NCBI RefSeq assembly: GCF_018919385.1
Contig: NZ_JAHLMF010000005.1
Span: forward strand, 124,001 to 188,000
Length of the DNA stretch: 64,000 bases
Reading direction: 5' to 3'
From: Geomonas diazotrophica
Lineage (GTDB): Bacteria > Desulfobacterota > Desulfuromonadia > Geobacterales > Geobacteraceae
The notes under the pieces are model-generated. The model ran no database searches, was not told where the DNA came from, and worked only from the letters and a program-made list of their open reading frames with translations. Of the stretch, positions 19,802 to 28,655 are shown one piece after another (within the stretch, counting starts at the first letter, position 1; every line of letters starts with the position of its first letter). The translations under genes and the position numbers were made by a program.

Positions 19802-20038
19802 TTATATCCAGCAGTCGCCGCCGTCGTAGTTCAGCTGATCGGAGCCGTTCTTCCTGGAGCGCAGCTTCGCGTTTTTCACGCACCCTTTCAGCTTGTCAAG
19901 CGCCTCGTCTTTGGCTTCGCCAAGCTTCTCGCGGACCTCGCGACCGGTTTTCGGGGTAAAGAGGAGAGCGGCACCCGCAGCTACCGCGGCTCCGGCCAGG
20001 AAGGCCAGCAGTGCGGCCTGTTCGCTTTTCTTCGACAT
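19802..20038 (-). CDS. Small YtxH-like membrane protein
   Basis: This 78-residue protein has one hydrophobic helix (AALLAFLAGAAVAAGAALLF) followed by the YtxH pattern TPKTGREVREKLGEAKDEA. The C-terminus is unusual, ending in GGDCWI. AAAAGGAG precedes the ATG. It is a shorter paralogue of the protein at 14510-14866. Function is unknown. Confidence 0.82.
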   Translation of the reverse strand: MSKKSEQAALLAFLAGAAVAAGAALLFTPKTGREVREKLGEAKDEALDKLKGCVKNAKLRSRKNGSDQLNYDGGDCWI

Positions 20039-20229
20039 GTCGTATGCTCCTTTTGGTTCTGGAAGTTATAACCGGAGAAAAATGTGCAGTCATTCTTATC
20101 ACATTCCGCAGCGCAATAAAACCCCCAACAACAAATAATGACGCTTTTCCTGCCATCCCGTTTTCTGATTTGAATTGGACAGAATTAGATGCTACTATCC
20201 GCTGATAAAAATCCCCAAAGGAGATATGC

Positions 20230-21297
20230 ATGTTTTCCTTCAATAAATCCACTGTGCCTGCCGTTGCCGCCCTGCTTTTGGCCTTGACGCTTCCCGCCGG
20301 TGCTCTAGCCGAGGAGGCCGCAGGTAGCGCGGCCAAGGATCCGCTCAAGGAAGCCTCTGAGGTGGCGAAAGAGCAGCAGCAAAAGGCACTGTCCCATCAG
20401 TCCCAGCACCCCGCCAACATCGCCGTGCTCCGCGTCAACGGCGCCGTGATCACCAAGCTTGACATGGACCGCGCCCTCAAGGTCATGCTGGCGCAAAGCC
20501 AGGTGAAACAACCCTTGGCGCCCGAGGCCCAGAAGGAGGCCGAATCCGCCGTACTGGAGCAGCTCACCTCCGTGGAGCTCCTGTACCAGGAAGCCGCCAA
20601 GCTCGAAATACCCGACCTGGACAAGCAGGTCAACGACAAGGTGTCTCTGAACCGCGCCAAGTTCAAGACCGACGAGGAGTTCATCGAAGCCCTGAAAAGC
20701 GTCGACATGACCATGCAGGACATGCAGGACTTCACCCGCAAGGACATCGTCATCAACAACTTCATCGAGCAGAAGTTCACCGCCAAGGCGGCGGCCACCG
20801 ATGCCGAGGCCAAGAAGTTCTATGAGGAGAACAAGGACCAGTACTTCAAGCAGCCGGAAGCGGTTCGTGCCAGCCACATCCTGGTAGGTGCCGACGAGAA
20901 GGCGACGCCGGAGGAGCGCAAGCGCGCCAAGGAAAGGGCGGAGGCGCTGCTAAAGCGTGTGAAAGCGGGCGAGGATTTCGCGGCCATCGCCAAAGCCGAA
21001 TCTTCCTGCCCCTCCGCCAGCCAGGGCGGCGACCTCGGTGCTTTCGGCCACGGTGAAATGGTTCCCGCCTTCGAGAAAGCGGCCTTCGCCCTCAAGAAAG
21101 GCGAGGTAAGCGGCGTGGTCGAGTCCGAGTTCGGGTACCACATCATCAAGGTGACCGACAAGCAGGAGGCGGGCGCCGAGAAGTTCGAGAACGTGAAGGA
21201 CAAGATCACCGACTTCCTGAAACGGCAGAAAGTGCAGCAGGAAGTGTCCAGCCTGGTGGACACACTGAGGAAGACCGCCAAGATCGAGAAAGAATAA
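20230..21297 (+). CDS. Exported PpiC/SurA-type peptidyl-prolyl cis-trans isomerase
   Basis: This 355-residue foldase has a clear signal peptide (hydrophobic core AAVLLLALTLPAG-like, likely cut after ALA at residue 27). A SurA-like N-terminal helical domain follows (VLRVNGAVITKLDMDRALKV). One parvulin domain lies at residues about 210-310, with the hallmarks ASHILV, GEDFAAIAKAESSCPSASQGGDLG and EFGYHIIKV. It acts in the periplasm on outer-membrane or secreted proteins. AAAGGAG precedes the ATG. A perfect palindromic terminator follows, so the gene is a single unit. Confidence 0.93.
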   Translation: MFSFNKSTVPAVAALLLALTLPAGALAEEAAGSAAKDPLKEASEVAKEQQQKALSHQSQHPANIAVLRVNGAVITKLDMDRALKVMLAQSQVKQPLAPEAQKEAESAVLEQLTSVELLYQEAAKLEIPDLDKQVNDKVSLNRAKFKTDEEFIEALKSVDMTMQDMQDFTRKDIVINNFIEQKFTAKAAATDAEAKKFYEENKDQYFKQPEAVRASHILVGADEKATPEERKRAKERAEALLKRVKAGEDFAAIAKAESSCPSASQGGDLGAFGHGEMVPAFEKAAFALKKGEVSGVVESEFGYHIIKVTDKQEAGAEKFENVKDKITDFLKRQKVQQEVSSLVDTLRKTAKIEKE

Positions 21298-21340
21298 AAG
21301 TCCGCGGCGGCACATCCAAAGACAGAGTCATCAACGAAAA

Positions 21341-21367
21341 GGGCCCGGTATACCGGGCCCTTTTTTT
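21341..21367 (+). terminator. Strong intrinsic terminator
   Basis: A perfect 20-bp palindrome (GGGCCCGGTA and its complement) is flanked by AAAA before and seven T residues after. It is the clearest terminator in the window and serves the upstream PpiC-type gene. Confidence 0.92.
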
Positions 21368-21384
21368 ATCGTGCTCTCTCTATC

Positions 21385-21700
21385 CCATCTCCCCTCTCCC
21401 TACAAGGCGAGGGGATCATCACCTGCGGCGCTTGCCCATCTCTCTTCTCCCCTCTCCCCCCGGGAGAGGGGCAGGGGTGAGGGCGCGGCAACCGCAACCA
21501 CTCTCACTTCGTGGCACCCCCCTCACCCGCCCTTCGGGCACCCTCTCCCACAGGGCGAGGGGATCACCACCTGCGGTGCTTTGTCCAATCTTCCCTCTCC
21601 CACAGGGCGAGGGGATCACAATCTACGGTGCTTTGTTCCATCTCCCCTCTCCCGCCGGGAGAGGGGAGGGGGTGAGGGCGTGGCATTTGATGCCCGCGAA
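21385..21700. repeat. REP-like repeat array with 52-bp tandem units
   Basis: The gene-free stretch 21368-21749 is filled with the CCCTCTCCC/GGGAGAGGG element. Copies of CCCTCTCCC start at 21392, 21450, 21541, 21593 and 21645. The last three are spaced exactly 52 bp and share an intervening segment containing CGGTGCTTTGTCCA. Several copies contain internal hairpins, and one lies in reverse orientation around 21515-21550. Confidence 0.75.
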
Positions 21701-21749
21701 CTGACGCTCCCCCTTTGCGAAGGGGGAACAGGGGGGATTTTGCTTTTAT

Positions 21750-22265
21750 TTACGCCGCCGTTGTCGGCGGCGGCACGAAGACCCTGGTCGCCAGCTCGCT
21801 GTCCAGCATCAGCAGCCCCTGCCCGTTGTCCCCGATCAGCTTGAGCTTCCCGATGATGTCCCTGTCGTTCTCCTCCTCTTCGATCTGCTCGGTGACGAAC
21901 CACTGCAGGAAGATGTTGGTGGCGTGGTCCTTTTCGGAGAGGGCGAGGTCGGTAAGATCGTTAATCGAGGAGGTGATGGTGAGCTCGTGCTTCAAGGTCT
22001 GCTCGAACATGTCCAGCAGGTTCTTGAACTCCTCGGGAGGCGCGGCGATCGCCTGCAGCTTCACGTGCTCACCGCGGCTGTTGATGTAGTTATAAAACTT
22101 CATAGCATGAACCATCTCTTCCTGGTACTGAACCATGAACCAGTTGGCGCTCCCTTTGAGTCCGATGGAAGCGGCATAGGAAGACATGGAAAGGTAAAGA
22201 TAGGCAGAGTAAAGTTCGTTGTTGAGCTGTTTATTGAGAGCGGTGCAAATCTTTTCGGTCAGCAT
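21750..22265 (-). CDS. ftnA: Ferritin (iron storage)
   Basis: This 171-residue non-heme ferritin oxidises and stores iron in a 24-subunit shell. The ferroxidase residues are visible in the four-helix bundle (Glu in NNELYSAYLYL, EEMVHAMKF with Glu and His, and EQIEEEEND). The ATG at 22265 follows AAGGAGGAG. It lacks a heme-binding Met pattern, so it is ferritin rather than bacterioferritin. The C-terminus (RVFVPPPTTAA) is short and proline-rich. Confidence 0.94.
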   Translation of the reverse strand: MLTEKICTALNKQLNNELYSAYLYLSMSSYAASIGLKGSANWFMVQYQEEMVHAMKFYNYINSRGEHVKLQAIAAPPEEFKNLLDMFEQTLKHELTITSSINDLTDLALSEKDHATNIFLQWFVTEQIEEEENDRDIIGKLKLIGDNGQGLLMLDSELATRVFVPPPTTAA

Positions 22266-22389
22266 CAGGTTCTCCTCCTTGTAATCAAATAGCACGTAGT
22301 CTGGAATATTCGTCTCGATGATGCACGTTCTATGTTACCCAAGGCTGTGCCGTTGGCAAGCAAGGTATACGCGAGGCAGGTAGTGCGGG

Positions 22390-23205
22390 TCAGGTCCGGG
22401 AATCTATGGGTCGACGGCCCCACCCGTGTAGGTAGCGTTTGTAGGCCTTGCTGGCCGGCGTCTTCAGGTAATAAAACAGAGTGCCGAACTCGGCCACGGC
22501 CTTCAGGTAATCCGCGCCGCAAACCTTGGATCCCTTGACATCCCGCCATTCTTGCAGCGGAAATTCCACCCAGTTGTCGCTCACCTCGGCGCTGGACAAT
22601 TCCAGCACCAACGGAAACCTCGCCAGCATCTCCACGTCGAAAATCCAACTGACCTTGAACGGGCTGGAGAAGACGATTTGCAACGCCGTCGAGTTGCGAA
22701 AGATCTTGGCCCCGCACTGGGTATCGTAGATGTTCATGCCCAAAAGCAGCGAAGCGAAGGTGGCGAAGATCCTGCCCAGGTAGTGCCTCAGGGCTCTGCG
22801 CTTGATCCTCCTGCCCAAGAGCCGAACGCGCGCCCCCAGCACGGCGTCGACCTGGCGCTGCTCCAGTACCGCGCAAAACTCGGGGATGACCTCGAGCGGC
22901 GTTGCCAGGTCGGCATCCCAGTACCCAACGTAGTCGAAAGCCCCCGCACTCGCCTCCAACATCCCGCGCCGGACAGCCTCCGCCTTGCCGCAGTTGCTCT
23001 CCAGATCGATCACCTCGACCTGGGCGGGATTTTCGTCCCTGATGGAGTTGAGTACCTGCAAGGTGCCGTCCGTGCTGCCGTCGTTGACGAAGAGGAAGGA
23101 CAAGGAGGGATCGGTGTGCAGGGCGGAGAGGAAAGCCTGCGGCAGGAGGCGCTGCGATTCGTTGTAACAGGGGACTACGATCCTTGTTTTTCGCACAGCA
23201 CCCAT
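22390..23205 (-). CDS. Family 2 glycosyltransferase, dolichyl/polyprenyl-phosphate type
   Basis: This 271-residue enzyme resembles DPG/DPM synthases that transfer a sugar to a polyprenyl phosphate carrier. IVVPCYNES opens the GT-A fold, NDGSTDGT binds the nucleotide and DADLATP is the catalytic DxD region. DTQCGAKIF and the cytosolic face motif FDVEMLA are typical of this subfamily. The start at 23205 overlaps the 3' end of the upstream methyltransferase by 31 bp. The pair therefore looks translationally coupled and may act on one lipid-linked glycan (inference). Confidence 0.85.
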   Translation of the reverse strand: MGAVRKTRIVVPCYNESQRLLPQAFLSALHTDPSLSFLFVNDGSTDGTLQVLNSIRDENPAQVEVIDLESNCGKAEAVRRGMLEASAGAFDYVGYWDADLATPLEVIPEFCAVLEQRQVDAVLGARVRLLGRRIKRRALRHYLGRIFATFASLLLGMNIYDTQCGAKIFRNSTALQIVFSSPFKVSWIFDVEMLARFPLVLELSSAEVSDNWVEFPLQEWRDVKGSKVCGADYLKAVAEFGTLFYYLKTPASKAYKRYLHGWGRRPIDSRT

Positions 23206-23915
23206 CCTGTGAGGCCCGGTATCTTTATCCCAAACCGGCCCGCGGCAAGCAGCATCTTGTTGTCGAGCTTCAGCGCCTGGTGAATCAGAGAAGTTAGCAG
23301 CGCCCCCCTTCCCCAACGCCCAACCCCTTCAGAGGAGACAGCCGAACCAAATAGCTTGAAGAGTACCAGCATCGGCAACAGCAAGGAGGAAAACAGGTAG
23401 CCCGAGCGCCGGACCTTCAACCCCGCCCCTTCGACCAGGCGCAGCAACTGCGAGAGGCTGTAGCGACGATAATGTCCGAGAAAGGCGTCGTGCCCGCTGA
23501 AGAGGGCTTGGAAAGCGGGCACCGTTATGAGGACGAGGCCCTTGGACGCGAGGTGCCGGTTCACCACGTCCTTGAGAAAAGCGCCGTCCTTCTCGATATG
23601 CTCGAGCACGTCCAGAAGCAGGACCAGGTCGAAGTTCCCCTCGTCGGGCAACTCTTTGCGGAAGGAGATACCGGTCTTTCTCGCCGCGAACGCACCCAGT
23701 TGTTCCTCGGAGAGGTTGCAGTCAACGGCGGTGATTGATCGGACGGCGTTATCCTTGAAAAGAGTTTCGGCAACGAAACCGTCGCCGCAGCCGACATCGA
23801 GGACCCGCACCCCCTCGGCCAGATGCCCCGAAAGGATATCGCGCAAAGCATCCAGTCGGGAGGTCTCCCACGGGTGCCTCTTTTGGTGTCCTGCCTGAGC
23901 CTCTTTGAGATCCAT
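23175..23915 (-). CDS. Class I SAM-dependent methyltransferase
   Basis: This 246-residue methyltransferase has motif I VLDVGCGDGFVAE, motif II VDCNLSEE and motif IV FDLVLLLDVLEHIEKD, as in UbiG/UbiE-like enzymes. A hydrophobic stretch (FSSLLLPMLVLFKLFG, about residues 175-192) suggests membrane association and a lipid-linked substrate. It overlaps the glycosyltransferase gene downstream by 31 bp. The substrate is not known. Confidence 0.87.
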   Translation of the reverse strand: MDLKEAQAGHQKRHPWETSRLDALRDILSGHLAEGVRVLDVGCGDGFVAETLFKDNAVRSITAVDCNLSEEQLGAFAARKTGISFRKELPDEGNFDLVLLLDVLEHIEKDGAFLKDVVNRHLASKGLVLITVPAFQALFSGHDAFLGHYRRYSLSQLLRLVEGAGLKVRRSGYLFSSLLLPMLVLFKLFGSAVSSEGVGRWGRGALLTSLIHQALKLDNKMLLAAGRFGIKIPGLTGWVLCEKQGS

Positions 23916-24054
23916 CCGACCGTGACCCTGCCTTTGTCAGTCCAGGATAAGATTGCGCCAATGTCTCACATCAGCGGGGCATAAGTCAATGATTGCTGTT
24001 TTGTTACAGGCAGCCCTCCCAAACATCCACACCAGCTCTCCCGGTGCATGAGCA

Positions 24055-24110
24055 TGCCCCTCCCCTATGAGCATTCCCCCTCTCCTTTTGGGAGGGGGGC
24101 AGAGGATGGG
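24055..24110. repeat. REP-like palindromic element
   Basis: One copy of the CCCTCTCC...GGGAGGGGG element recurs here between the methyltransferase and slipin genes. It has diverged but can still form a hairpin. Confidence 0.55.
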
Positions 24111-24146
24111 AGGAGAGGCCACCATCGGTGCGGATCGCAGCTTCAA

Positions 24147-24917
24147 CTAACCCTTGTTCGTTCCCATCTTGTCGATGAATATCTTGATCAGGTCGATGGG
24201 CACGGGGAAGATGGTGGTCGAGTTCTTCTCAGCCGCGATCTCGGTCAGAGTCTGCAGGTAGCGAAGCTGCAGCGACATCGGTTCGTCCGCCATCACCTTG
24301 GCCGCCTGGGCCAGCTTCTCGGAAGCCTGCAGCTCGCCTTCTGCGTGGATGACCTTGGCGCGCCGCTCGCGCTCCGCCTCCGCCTGCCTGGCTATCGCAC
24401 GCTGCATTTCCTGCGGCAGGTCAATGTTCTTCACCTCGACCGTCGACACCTTCACCCCCCATGGCTCAGTCTGCCGGTCCAAGATCTCCTGGAGTTCCCG
24501 GTTGATCTTCTCCCGGTTGGCGAGGAGCTCGTCGAGGTCGACCTGCCCCAGCACGCTCCTGAGGGTGGTCTGAGAGAGCTGGCTGGTCGCGTAGAGGTAG
24601 TTCTCCATCTCGACCACGGCCCGCACCGCGTCGATCACGCGGAAGTAGATGACCGCGGAAACCTTGACGGTAACGTTGTCATGGGTGATTACGTCCTGGG
24701 AGGGAACGTCCATGGCCACGATGCGCAGCGAAACCCGGACCAGCCTGTCGATGCCAGGGATGATCAGTACGAGGCCGGGGCCGCGCACCTTCTTGACCCG
24801 GCCGAGCCGGAACAGCACCCCCCTTTCGTACTCGGGGAGGATGCGGACGGCATTGGCAAGAAAAGCAACTATCAGGAACAGTACCACCAGGACCGGAAAC
24901 AGGTTCACGACGTTCAT
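24147..24917 (-). CDS. Slipin (SPFH/band 7 membrane scaffold protein)
   Basis: This 256-residue stomatin-like protein has an N-terminal hydrophobic hairpin (residues about 5-24). The SPFH domain follows ([25 protein letters not shown]...), then a charged coiled-coil ([18 protein letters not shown]) and a short hydrophobic C-terminus. Such proteins oligomerise at the inner membrane and organise microdomains. The usual partner NfeD is not next to it here, as the neighbouring upstream gene is a divergent response regulator. GGAGGGAATC precedes the ATG. Confidence 0.92.
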   Translation of the reverse strand: MNVVNLFPVLVVLFLIVAFLANAVRILPEYERGVLFRLGRVKKVRGPGLVLIIPGIDRLVRVSLRIVAMDVPSQDVITHDNVTVKVSAVIYFRVIDAVRAVVEMENYLYATSQLSQTTLRSVLGQVDLDELLANREKINRELQEILDRQTEPWGVKVSTVEVKNIDLPQEMQRAIARQAEAERERRAKVIHAEGELQASEKLAQAAKVMADEPMSLQLRYLQTLTEIAAEKNSTTIFPVPIDLIKIFIDKMGTNKG

Positions 24918-25058
24918 GATTCCCTCCGTTTACAGCTCTTATTAAAGCCTGAAAACCCGCCCAAGTATATCGAAACAGGGCCTTACGTCAAATTGCCGTA
25001 TTGCCAAATCCGCTCATCCATGTTATTGAAGAAAACTCTAACTATGGGAAATTTCCGA

Positions 25059-26435
25059 ATGAAACCGAACATCAAGATACTGCTCATAGAAGACGACGAC
25101 GGCAGCCGCGAGGCGATGCTCATCCTGCTCAAGGCGAGCGGCTTTGCGATCAAGGGGTGCTCCAGCGGCAAGGAGGGGCTCGACCTGTTGGCCGGCGAGC
25201 CGTTCGACATCGTCATCAGCGACCTGTTCCTGCCGGACGTTAACGGCATCGACATCCTGACCCGTGTAAAACAGGACTCCCCGCGCACCGAAGTCATCCT
25301 TGTCACCGGCCACGGTTCCGCCGAAACCGCCGTGCAAGCGATGAAAAAAGGCGCCTACGACTACATCACCAAGCCCCTCAACATCGAAGAGCTCCGCATC
25401 ATCATCGACAAGGCCGTGGAAAAGGGGCAGCTGTTAAGCGAGAACGTCTACCTCAAGAAGCAGTTGCGGGAGAAGTACGAGTTCGCCAACATCATCGGGA
25501 ACTCGCAGGCCATGCAGCAGCTCTTCTCGCGCATGAAGAGGATCATAAAGACCGATTCCACCGTCCTCATCCTGGGCGAGTCCGGCACCGGTAAGGAGCT
25601 GGTCGCCAAGGCGATCCACTTCAACGGCAACCGCAAAGACAAGCCGTTCATCGCGGTGAACTGTTCCGCCATTCCTGAGAACCTTCTGGAGAGCGAGCTG
25701 TTCGGACACGTTAAGGGAGCCTTCACCGGCGCGGTGAAGGAGAAGGTGGGAAAATTCGAGGCCGCCAACAACGGCACCATCTTCCTGGACGAGATAGGCA
25801 CCCTGCCGATGCACCTGCAGACCAAACTGTTGCGCGTGCTGCAAGAGCAGGAAGTCGAGCGGGTCGGTTCCAACAAGCAGATCAAGCTGGACGTGCGGGT
25901 CATTTCCGCCACCAACGTGAACCTCGAGGAAGAAGTCGCGCGCGGCAACTTCCGTGAGGACCTCTTCTACCGGCTGAACGTCATCCCGGTCCTGATCCCG
26001 CCCCTGCGCGAGCGGATCGAGGATATCCTCCCCCTCACCAAGCATTTCCTGGAGAAGAACTGCCGTTCCATGCAGCGTCCCATCATGCACCTGGACAAGG
26101 ATGCGTTGGAGGCGTTGGAGGCGTATCCGTGGAACGGCAACGTGCGCGAGTTGGAGAACATTGTGGAGCGGATCGTTGCCCTCACCGAAGGCGACGTCAT
26201 CACCCTGCGCGATCTTCCCGCCAACATAGTCAAGAACTACCAGGAAGGCTCCCACTCCGTGAGCGTCACCCCGGCCGGCATCGACATGGTCCAAGCCATC
26301 AACGAGATCGAGAAGCGCATGATCGGCGAGGCGCTGCAGTTGGCCGGCGGCGTCAAAGCCCGTGCCGCCGCCATGTTGAGCATCAACCGAACCACTCTCG
26401 TCGAAAAGATGCGCCGCCTCGGCATGCCGATGTAG
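25059..26435 (+). CDS. NtrC-family sigma-54-dependent response regulator
   Basis: This 458-residue activator has three domains. A receiver domain (phosphorylatable Asp55 in VISDLFLPD, Lys in the YDYITKP loop) comes first. The AAA+ sigma-54 domain follows with Walker A GESGTGKE, the sigma-54 contact loop GAFTGA and Walker B FLDEIGT. Last comes a Fis-type helix-turn-helix (KARAAAMLSINRTTLVEKMRRLG). No sensor kinase is adjacent, so it is an orphan regulator here. The ATG at 25059 follows GGGAA; an in-frame ATG 15 bases upstream is possible. Target genes are unknown. Confidence 0.94.
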   Translation: MKPNIKILLIEDDDGSREAMLILLKASGFAIKGCSSGKEGLDLLAGEPFDIVISDLFLPDVNGIDILTRVKQDSPRTEVILVTGHGSAETAVQAMKKGAYDYITKPLNIEELRIIIDKAVEKGQLLSENVYLKKQLREKYEFANIIGNSQAMQQLFSRMKRIIKTDSTVLILGESGTGKELVAKAIHFNGNRKDKPFIAVNCSAIPENLLESELFGHVKGAFTGAVKEKVGKFEAANNGTIFLDEIGTLPMHLQTKLLRVLQEQEVERVGSNKQIKLDVRVISATNVNLEEEVARGNFREDLFYRLNVIPVLIPPLRERIEDILPLTKHFLEKNCRSMQRPIMHLDKDALEALEAYPWNGNVRELENIVERIVALTEGDVITLRDLPANIVKNYQEGSHSVSVTPAGIDMVQAINEIEKRMIGEALQLAGGVKARAAAMLSINRTTLVEKMRRLGMPM

Positions 26436-26460
26436 ACTCGTCGTTGCTGTCCGGAGACAA

Positions 26461-26538
26461 TTTAAGTCCTTACATCGACAATAGAGTCCTTACCTTTTTA
26501 ATCCAATCCTGAAACAGGCAAACAATTAAGTCCTTACA
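26461..26538. repeat. Three phased AGTCCTTAC repeats
   Basis: AGTCCTTAC begins at 26464, 26485 and 26529, spaced 21 and 44 bp, close to two and four helical turns. Copies 1 and 3 extend to TTAAGTCCTTACA. A fourth, inverted 10-bp match (AGGACTTAAA) lies at 27371-27380. They sit between the response regulator stop and the PEP-CTERM remnant. Confidence 0.6.
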
Positions 26539-26558
26539 TTTTCTCAAAAGCCCTTTGA

Positions 26559-27197
26559 ATTGCCATCGGCACTGCAAGCTATCAGGGTGTCAGCTACAAC
26601 CTGATCTGGGACAACGACGGTCCCAACGGTTCAACGGTCTGGCTGGATTATAGCAACAGCACAAACCTCTGGGTTGATCAGGTATCCTGGGCATCCGGGC
26701 TGGGAAGCGTACTCACCAACATCAATACGTCCGGCTACAGTGTCAACTGGACCGACAGCAACTGGCGCTTGCCTACCTCGGTGGATGATCTAACTAATTC
26801 GGGGTGCGGCTTTAATATTGCTACCTCCGAGTTCGGGCATCTCTATTACACCGAACTGGGAAACAAAGGGTATTATGACACCAGCGGTAACTATCAACCA
26901 GGCTGGGGGCTGGTCAATGACGGTCCATTCCAGCATTTGCAGTCGACCTCGTACTGGTCGGGCACGGAGGCCTCTGGAATTCCGAACTACGCCTGGTACT
27001 TCGATACCTACTTTGGCTTCCAGTACGTGGATGGCGAGGACGTGGGCCACGAGGCCAGCCCCCTTCTCCCTGGCATGGCCGTTCGCTCCGGACAGGTTTC
27101 AGAGGCCGCGCCGGTGCCCGAGCCATCAACCTTGCTGCTCTTAAGCGTCGGATTTCTTGGACTGGCTAGATGGCGGTTGCACAAACGCGGCCGTTGA
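26559..27197 (+). pseudogene. PEP-CTERM sorted surface protein, 5'-truncated
   Basis: The frame encodes the mature part of a PEP-CTERM exported protein. It has a Trp/Asn/Asp-rich DUF1566-like domain (SYNLIWDNDG, TVWLDYSN, NWRLPTSVDDL, YWSGTEA) and a C-terminal sorting tag of PEPS, a hydrophobic helix and the basic tail RLHKRGR. Reading upstream, the frame stays open to a TGA at 26556, but there is no ATG or GTG and no signal peptide. Only the last residues of something like one (IAIGTAS) remain. A TTG at 26769 would start inside the domain. I infer loss of the 5' end, so the protein can no longer be exported. A strong terminator follows. Confidence 0.75.
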
Positions 27198-27305
27198 TTC
27201 TTTGGCGCTTTAATCATCCGTTGATCTTCCCGCCGGTCCGCTGTCAGTAGATCATCATCCATCCACCAGGGGATCTAAAATCCCCACAGCCTATCCCCCA
27301 GCACC

Positions 27306-27352
27306 CTAATGACAAAAGGCACCGGCAAAGCCCAGGTGCCTTTTGTCATTAG
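27306..27352. terminator. Perfect 18-bp stem bidirectional terminator
   Basis: Two 18-base arms (27306-27323 and 27335-27352) pair perfectly over an 11-base loop, with CAAAAGG/CCTTTTG inside the arms. It lies between the convergent PEP-CTERM remnant and the small gene at 27376. Confidence 0.85.
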
Positions 27353-27375
27353 TTTAGGGAAGCGCTTTTCAGGAC

Positions 27376-27657
27376 TTAAATGACTTCATAGATGCGAACC
27401 TCGGGCTGGTCTTGCAGGTATGGGCTAAGTTCCGCCACGACATCTTTCGTGAAGAGTTTGCTCTCGAGGTAGGCTTTGGCATCGGCAACAGTGGCGAAAC
27501 CGTGCAGAACCTGCACGTCCTCCTCCCTGACGAGCAGTTGCTTCGACTGCGCCCCCTTGATCTGCTTCAGGAATGGTTCCTTGTATTTTTTGTACACTCC
27601 AGCGGCGGCGGGCCGATTTTCATCGGACACCTTCAACGTGATCTCGAGATACGCCAT
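27376..27657 (-). CDS. Small conserved hypothetical protein, possible dimeric alpha/beta barrel
   Basis: This 93-residue soluble protein has alternating strand and helix predictions (MAYLEITLKV..., KQLLVREEDVQVLHGFATVADAKAYLES). The pattern, ending in PEVRIYEVI, is that of ferredoxin-fold dimeric alpha/beta barrel proteins such as antibiotic-monooxygenase-like or EthD-like families. No catalytic residue is evident. GGAAAGGAGG precedes the ATG, so it is expressed. I do not recognise a specific family. Confidence 0.65.
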   Translation of the reverse strand: MAYLEITLKVSDENRPAAAGVYKKYKEPFLKQIKGAQSKQLLVREEDVQVLHGFATVADAKAYLESKLFTKDVVAELSPYLQDQPEVRIYEVI

Positions 27658-27717
27658 GGTGTTCCTCCTTTCCAGTTTTTGCAGCGGTATCGCTGCAGGT
27701 AAACATTTTACCAGATT

Positions 27718-27828
27718 TTACGAGGCCTCCTTCTCTTCATCCAGCAGGTACCGCCCCCTCAACTGATAGTTCCCGCCCGGCATTCTTGAGATTTTCAGTG
27801 CACGTATCGAACGATTAGGGATATCCAC
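27718..27828 (-). CDS. Possible 36-residue basic peptide or gene remnant
   Basis: A GTG at 27828 follows CGGGAGG by 5 bases and opens a 36-codon frame (starting MDIPNRSIRALK, ending DEEKEAS). The same frame stays open upstream to 27900, adding residues like WRPRKATGPDQYREGK, so it may instead be the 3' remnant of a longer lost gene. It lies 60 bp ahead of the gene at 27657 on the same strand. The rest of 27658-28106 shows no other supported gene. Confidence 0.3.
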   Translation of the reverse strand: MDIPNRSIRALKISRMPGGNYQLRGRYLLDEEKEAS

Positions 27829-28106
27829 CTTTCCCTCCCGATATTGATCGGGTCCTGTCGCCTTTCGGGGACGCCAGCAGTTCGAGCTGTACAGGACGAG
27901 CTATCCTTCTTTGACTTATACAACCTTTTAATTTAAGCTAGCCACGTGGAAAGGTAGCGAAGCGTCCAACGATTGGAGCAGGTGATCAACTAGTTGCAGG
28001 CGTTCAAGGGGGGGGAGCTGTTGCCTCTTTGAAATTGTCGTTGTAGCCATTGCGCGCATGCATCGAAAGCCAAGGTACTGGAAAAAACTTTAAGATCTAG
28101 GAACTA

Positions 28107-28640
28107 ATGATGAGCGAAGTATCTATCGTGCGCTGCGACTTTGAGCGACATGCGGATGCGATACTGGAAATCTTCAACGAGGCGATCTTGAACTCGACCG
28201 CGCTGTATGACTACAAGCCCCGGACGCGCCAGTTCATGGCCGAGTGGTTCGAAGCCAAACGGGCGGGCGGTTTTCCGGTAATCGGGATAGAGGACAGCAG
28301 TGGAGTGCTGCTGGGATTTGGAAGCTATGGCATCTTCCGAGGTTTTCCGGCCTTCAAGTACACGGTGGAACACTCGGTATATGTGCATAAGGATCATCGT
28401 GGTCATGGGCTCGGCCGGACGGTTATGCAAGAGCTGATAGCTGCGGCCCGAGACAATGACGTTCATGCGATGATAGGCGGCATTGATGCGACCAACGCCG
28501 GAAGCATAGCGCTGCATGAGCAGCTTGGCTTTAGGCACGTCGGCACGCTACCGCAAGTCGGCTTCAAGTTCGGCCGCTGGCTCGATTTGGCTTTCTACCA
28601 GTTGTTGCTAGATACGCCAAACCATCCCGTCGATGGCTGA
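28107..28640 (+). CDS. GNAT N-acetyltransferase, phosphinothricin acetyltransferase-like
   Basis: This 177-residue acetyltransferase uses acetyl-CoA to acetylate an amine. The PAT/MnaT-like pattern is visible (ILEIFNEAILNSTALYDYKPRT near the N-terminus, VEHSVYVHKDHRGHGLGRTVMQEL as the acetyl-CoA loop, and NAGSIALHEQLGFRHVGTLPQVG). The amino substrate may be methionine sulfone, phosphinothricin or another small amine, which the sequence cannot decide. Two ATGs stand in tandem at the start with AGGA upstream. Its TGA is followed in the same frame, without further stops, by a hydrophobic heptad-coding minisatellite. Confidence 0.9.
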   Translation: MMSEVSIVRCDFERHADAILEIFNEAILNSTALYDYKPRTRQFMAEWFEAKRAGGFPVIGIEDSSGVLLGFGSYGIFRGFPAFKYTVEHSVYVHKDHRGHGLGRTVMQELIAAARDNDVHAMIGGIDATNAGSIALHEQLGFRHVGTLPQVGFKFGRWLDLAFYQLLLDTPNHPVDG

Positions 28641-28655
28641 CGCAGGCTAGCCGGT

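Noticed and set aside
21385-21700. Possible CRISPR array
   Set aside because: The 52-bp spacing is regular over only three units, and the sequence between the CCCTCTCCC boxes is itself repeated, so there are no unique spacers and no cas genes.
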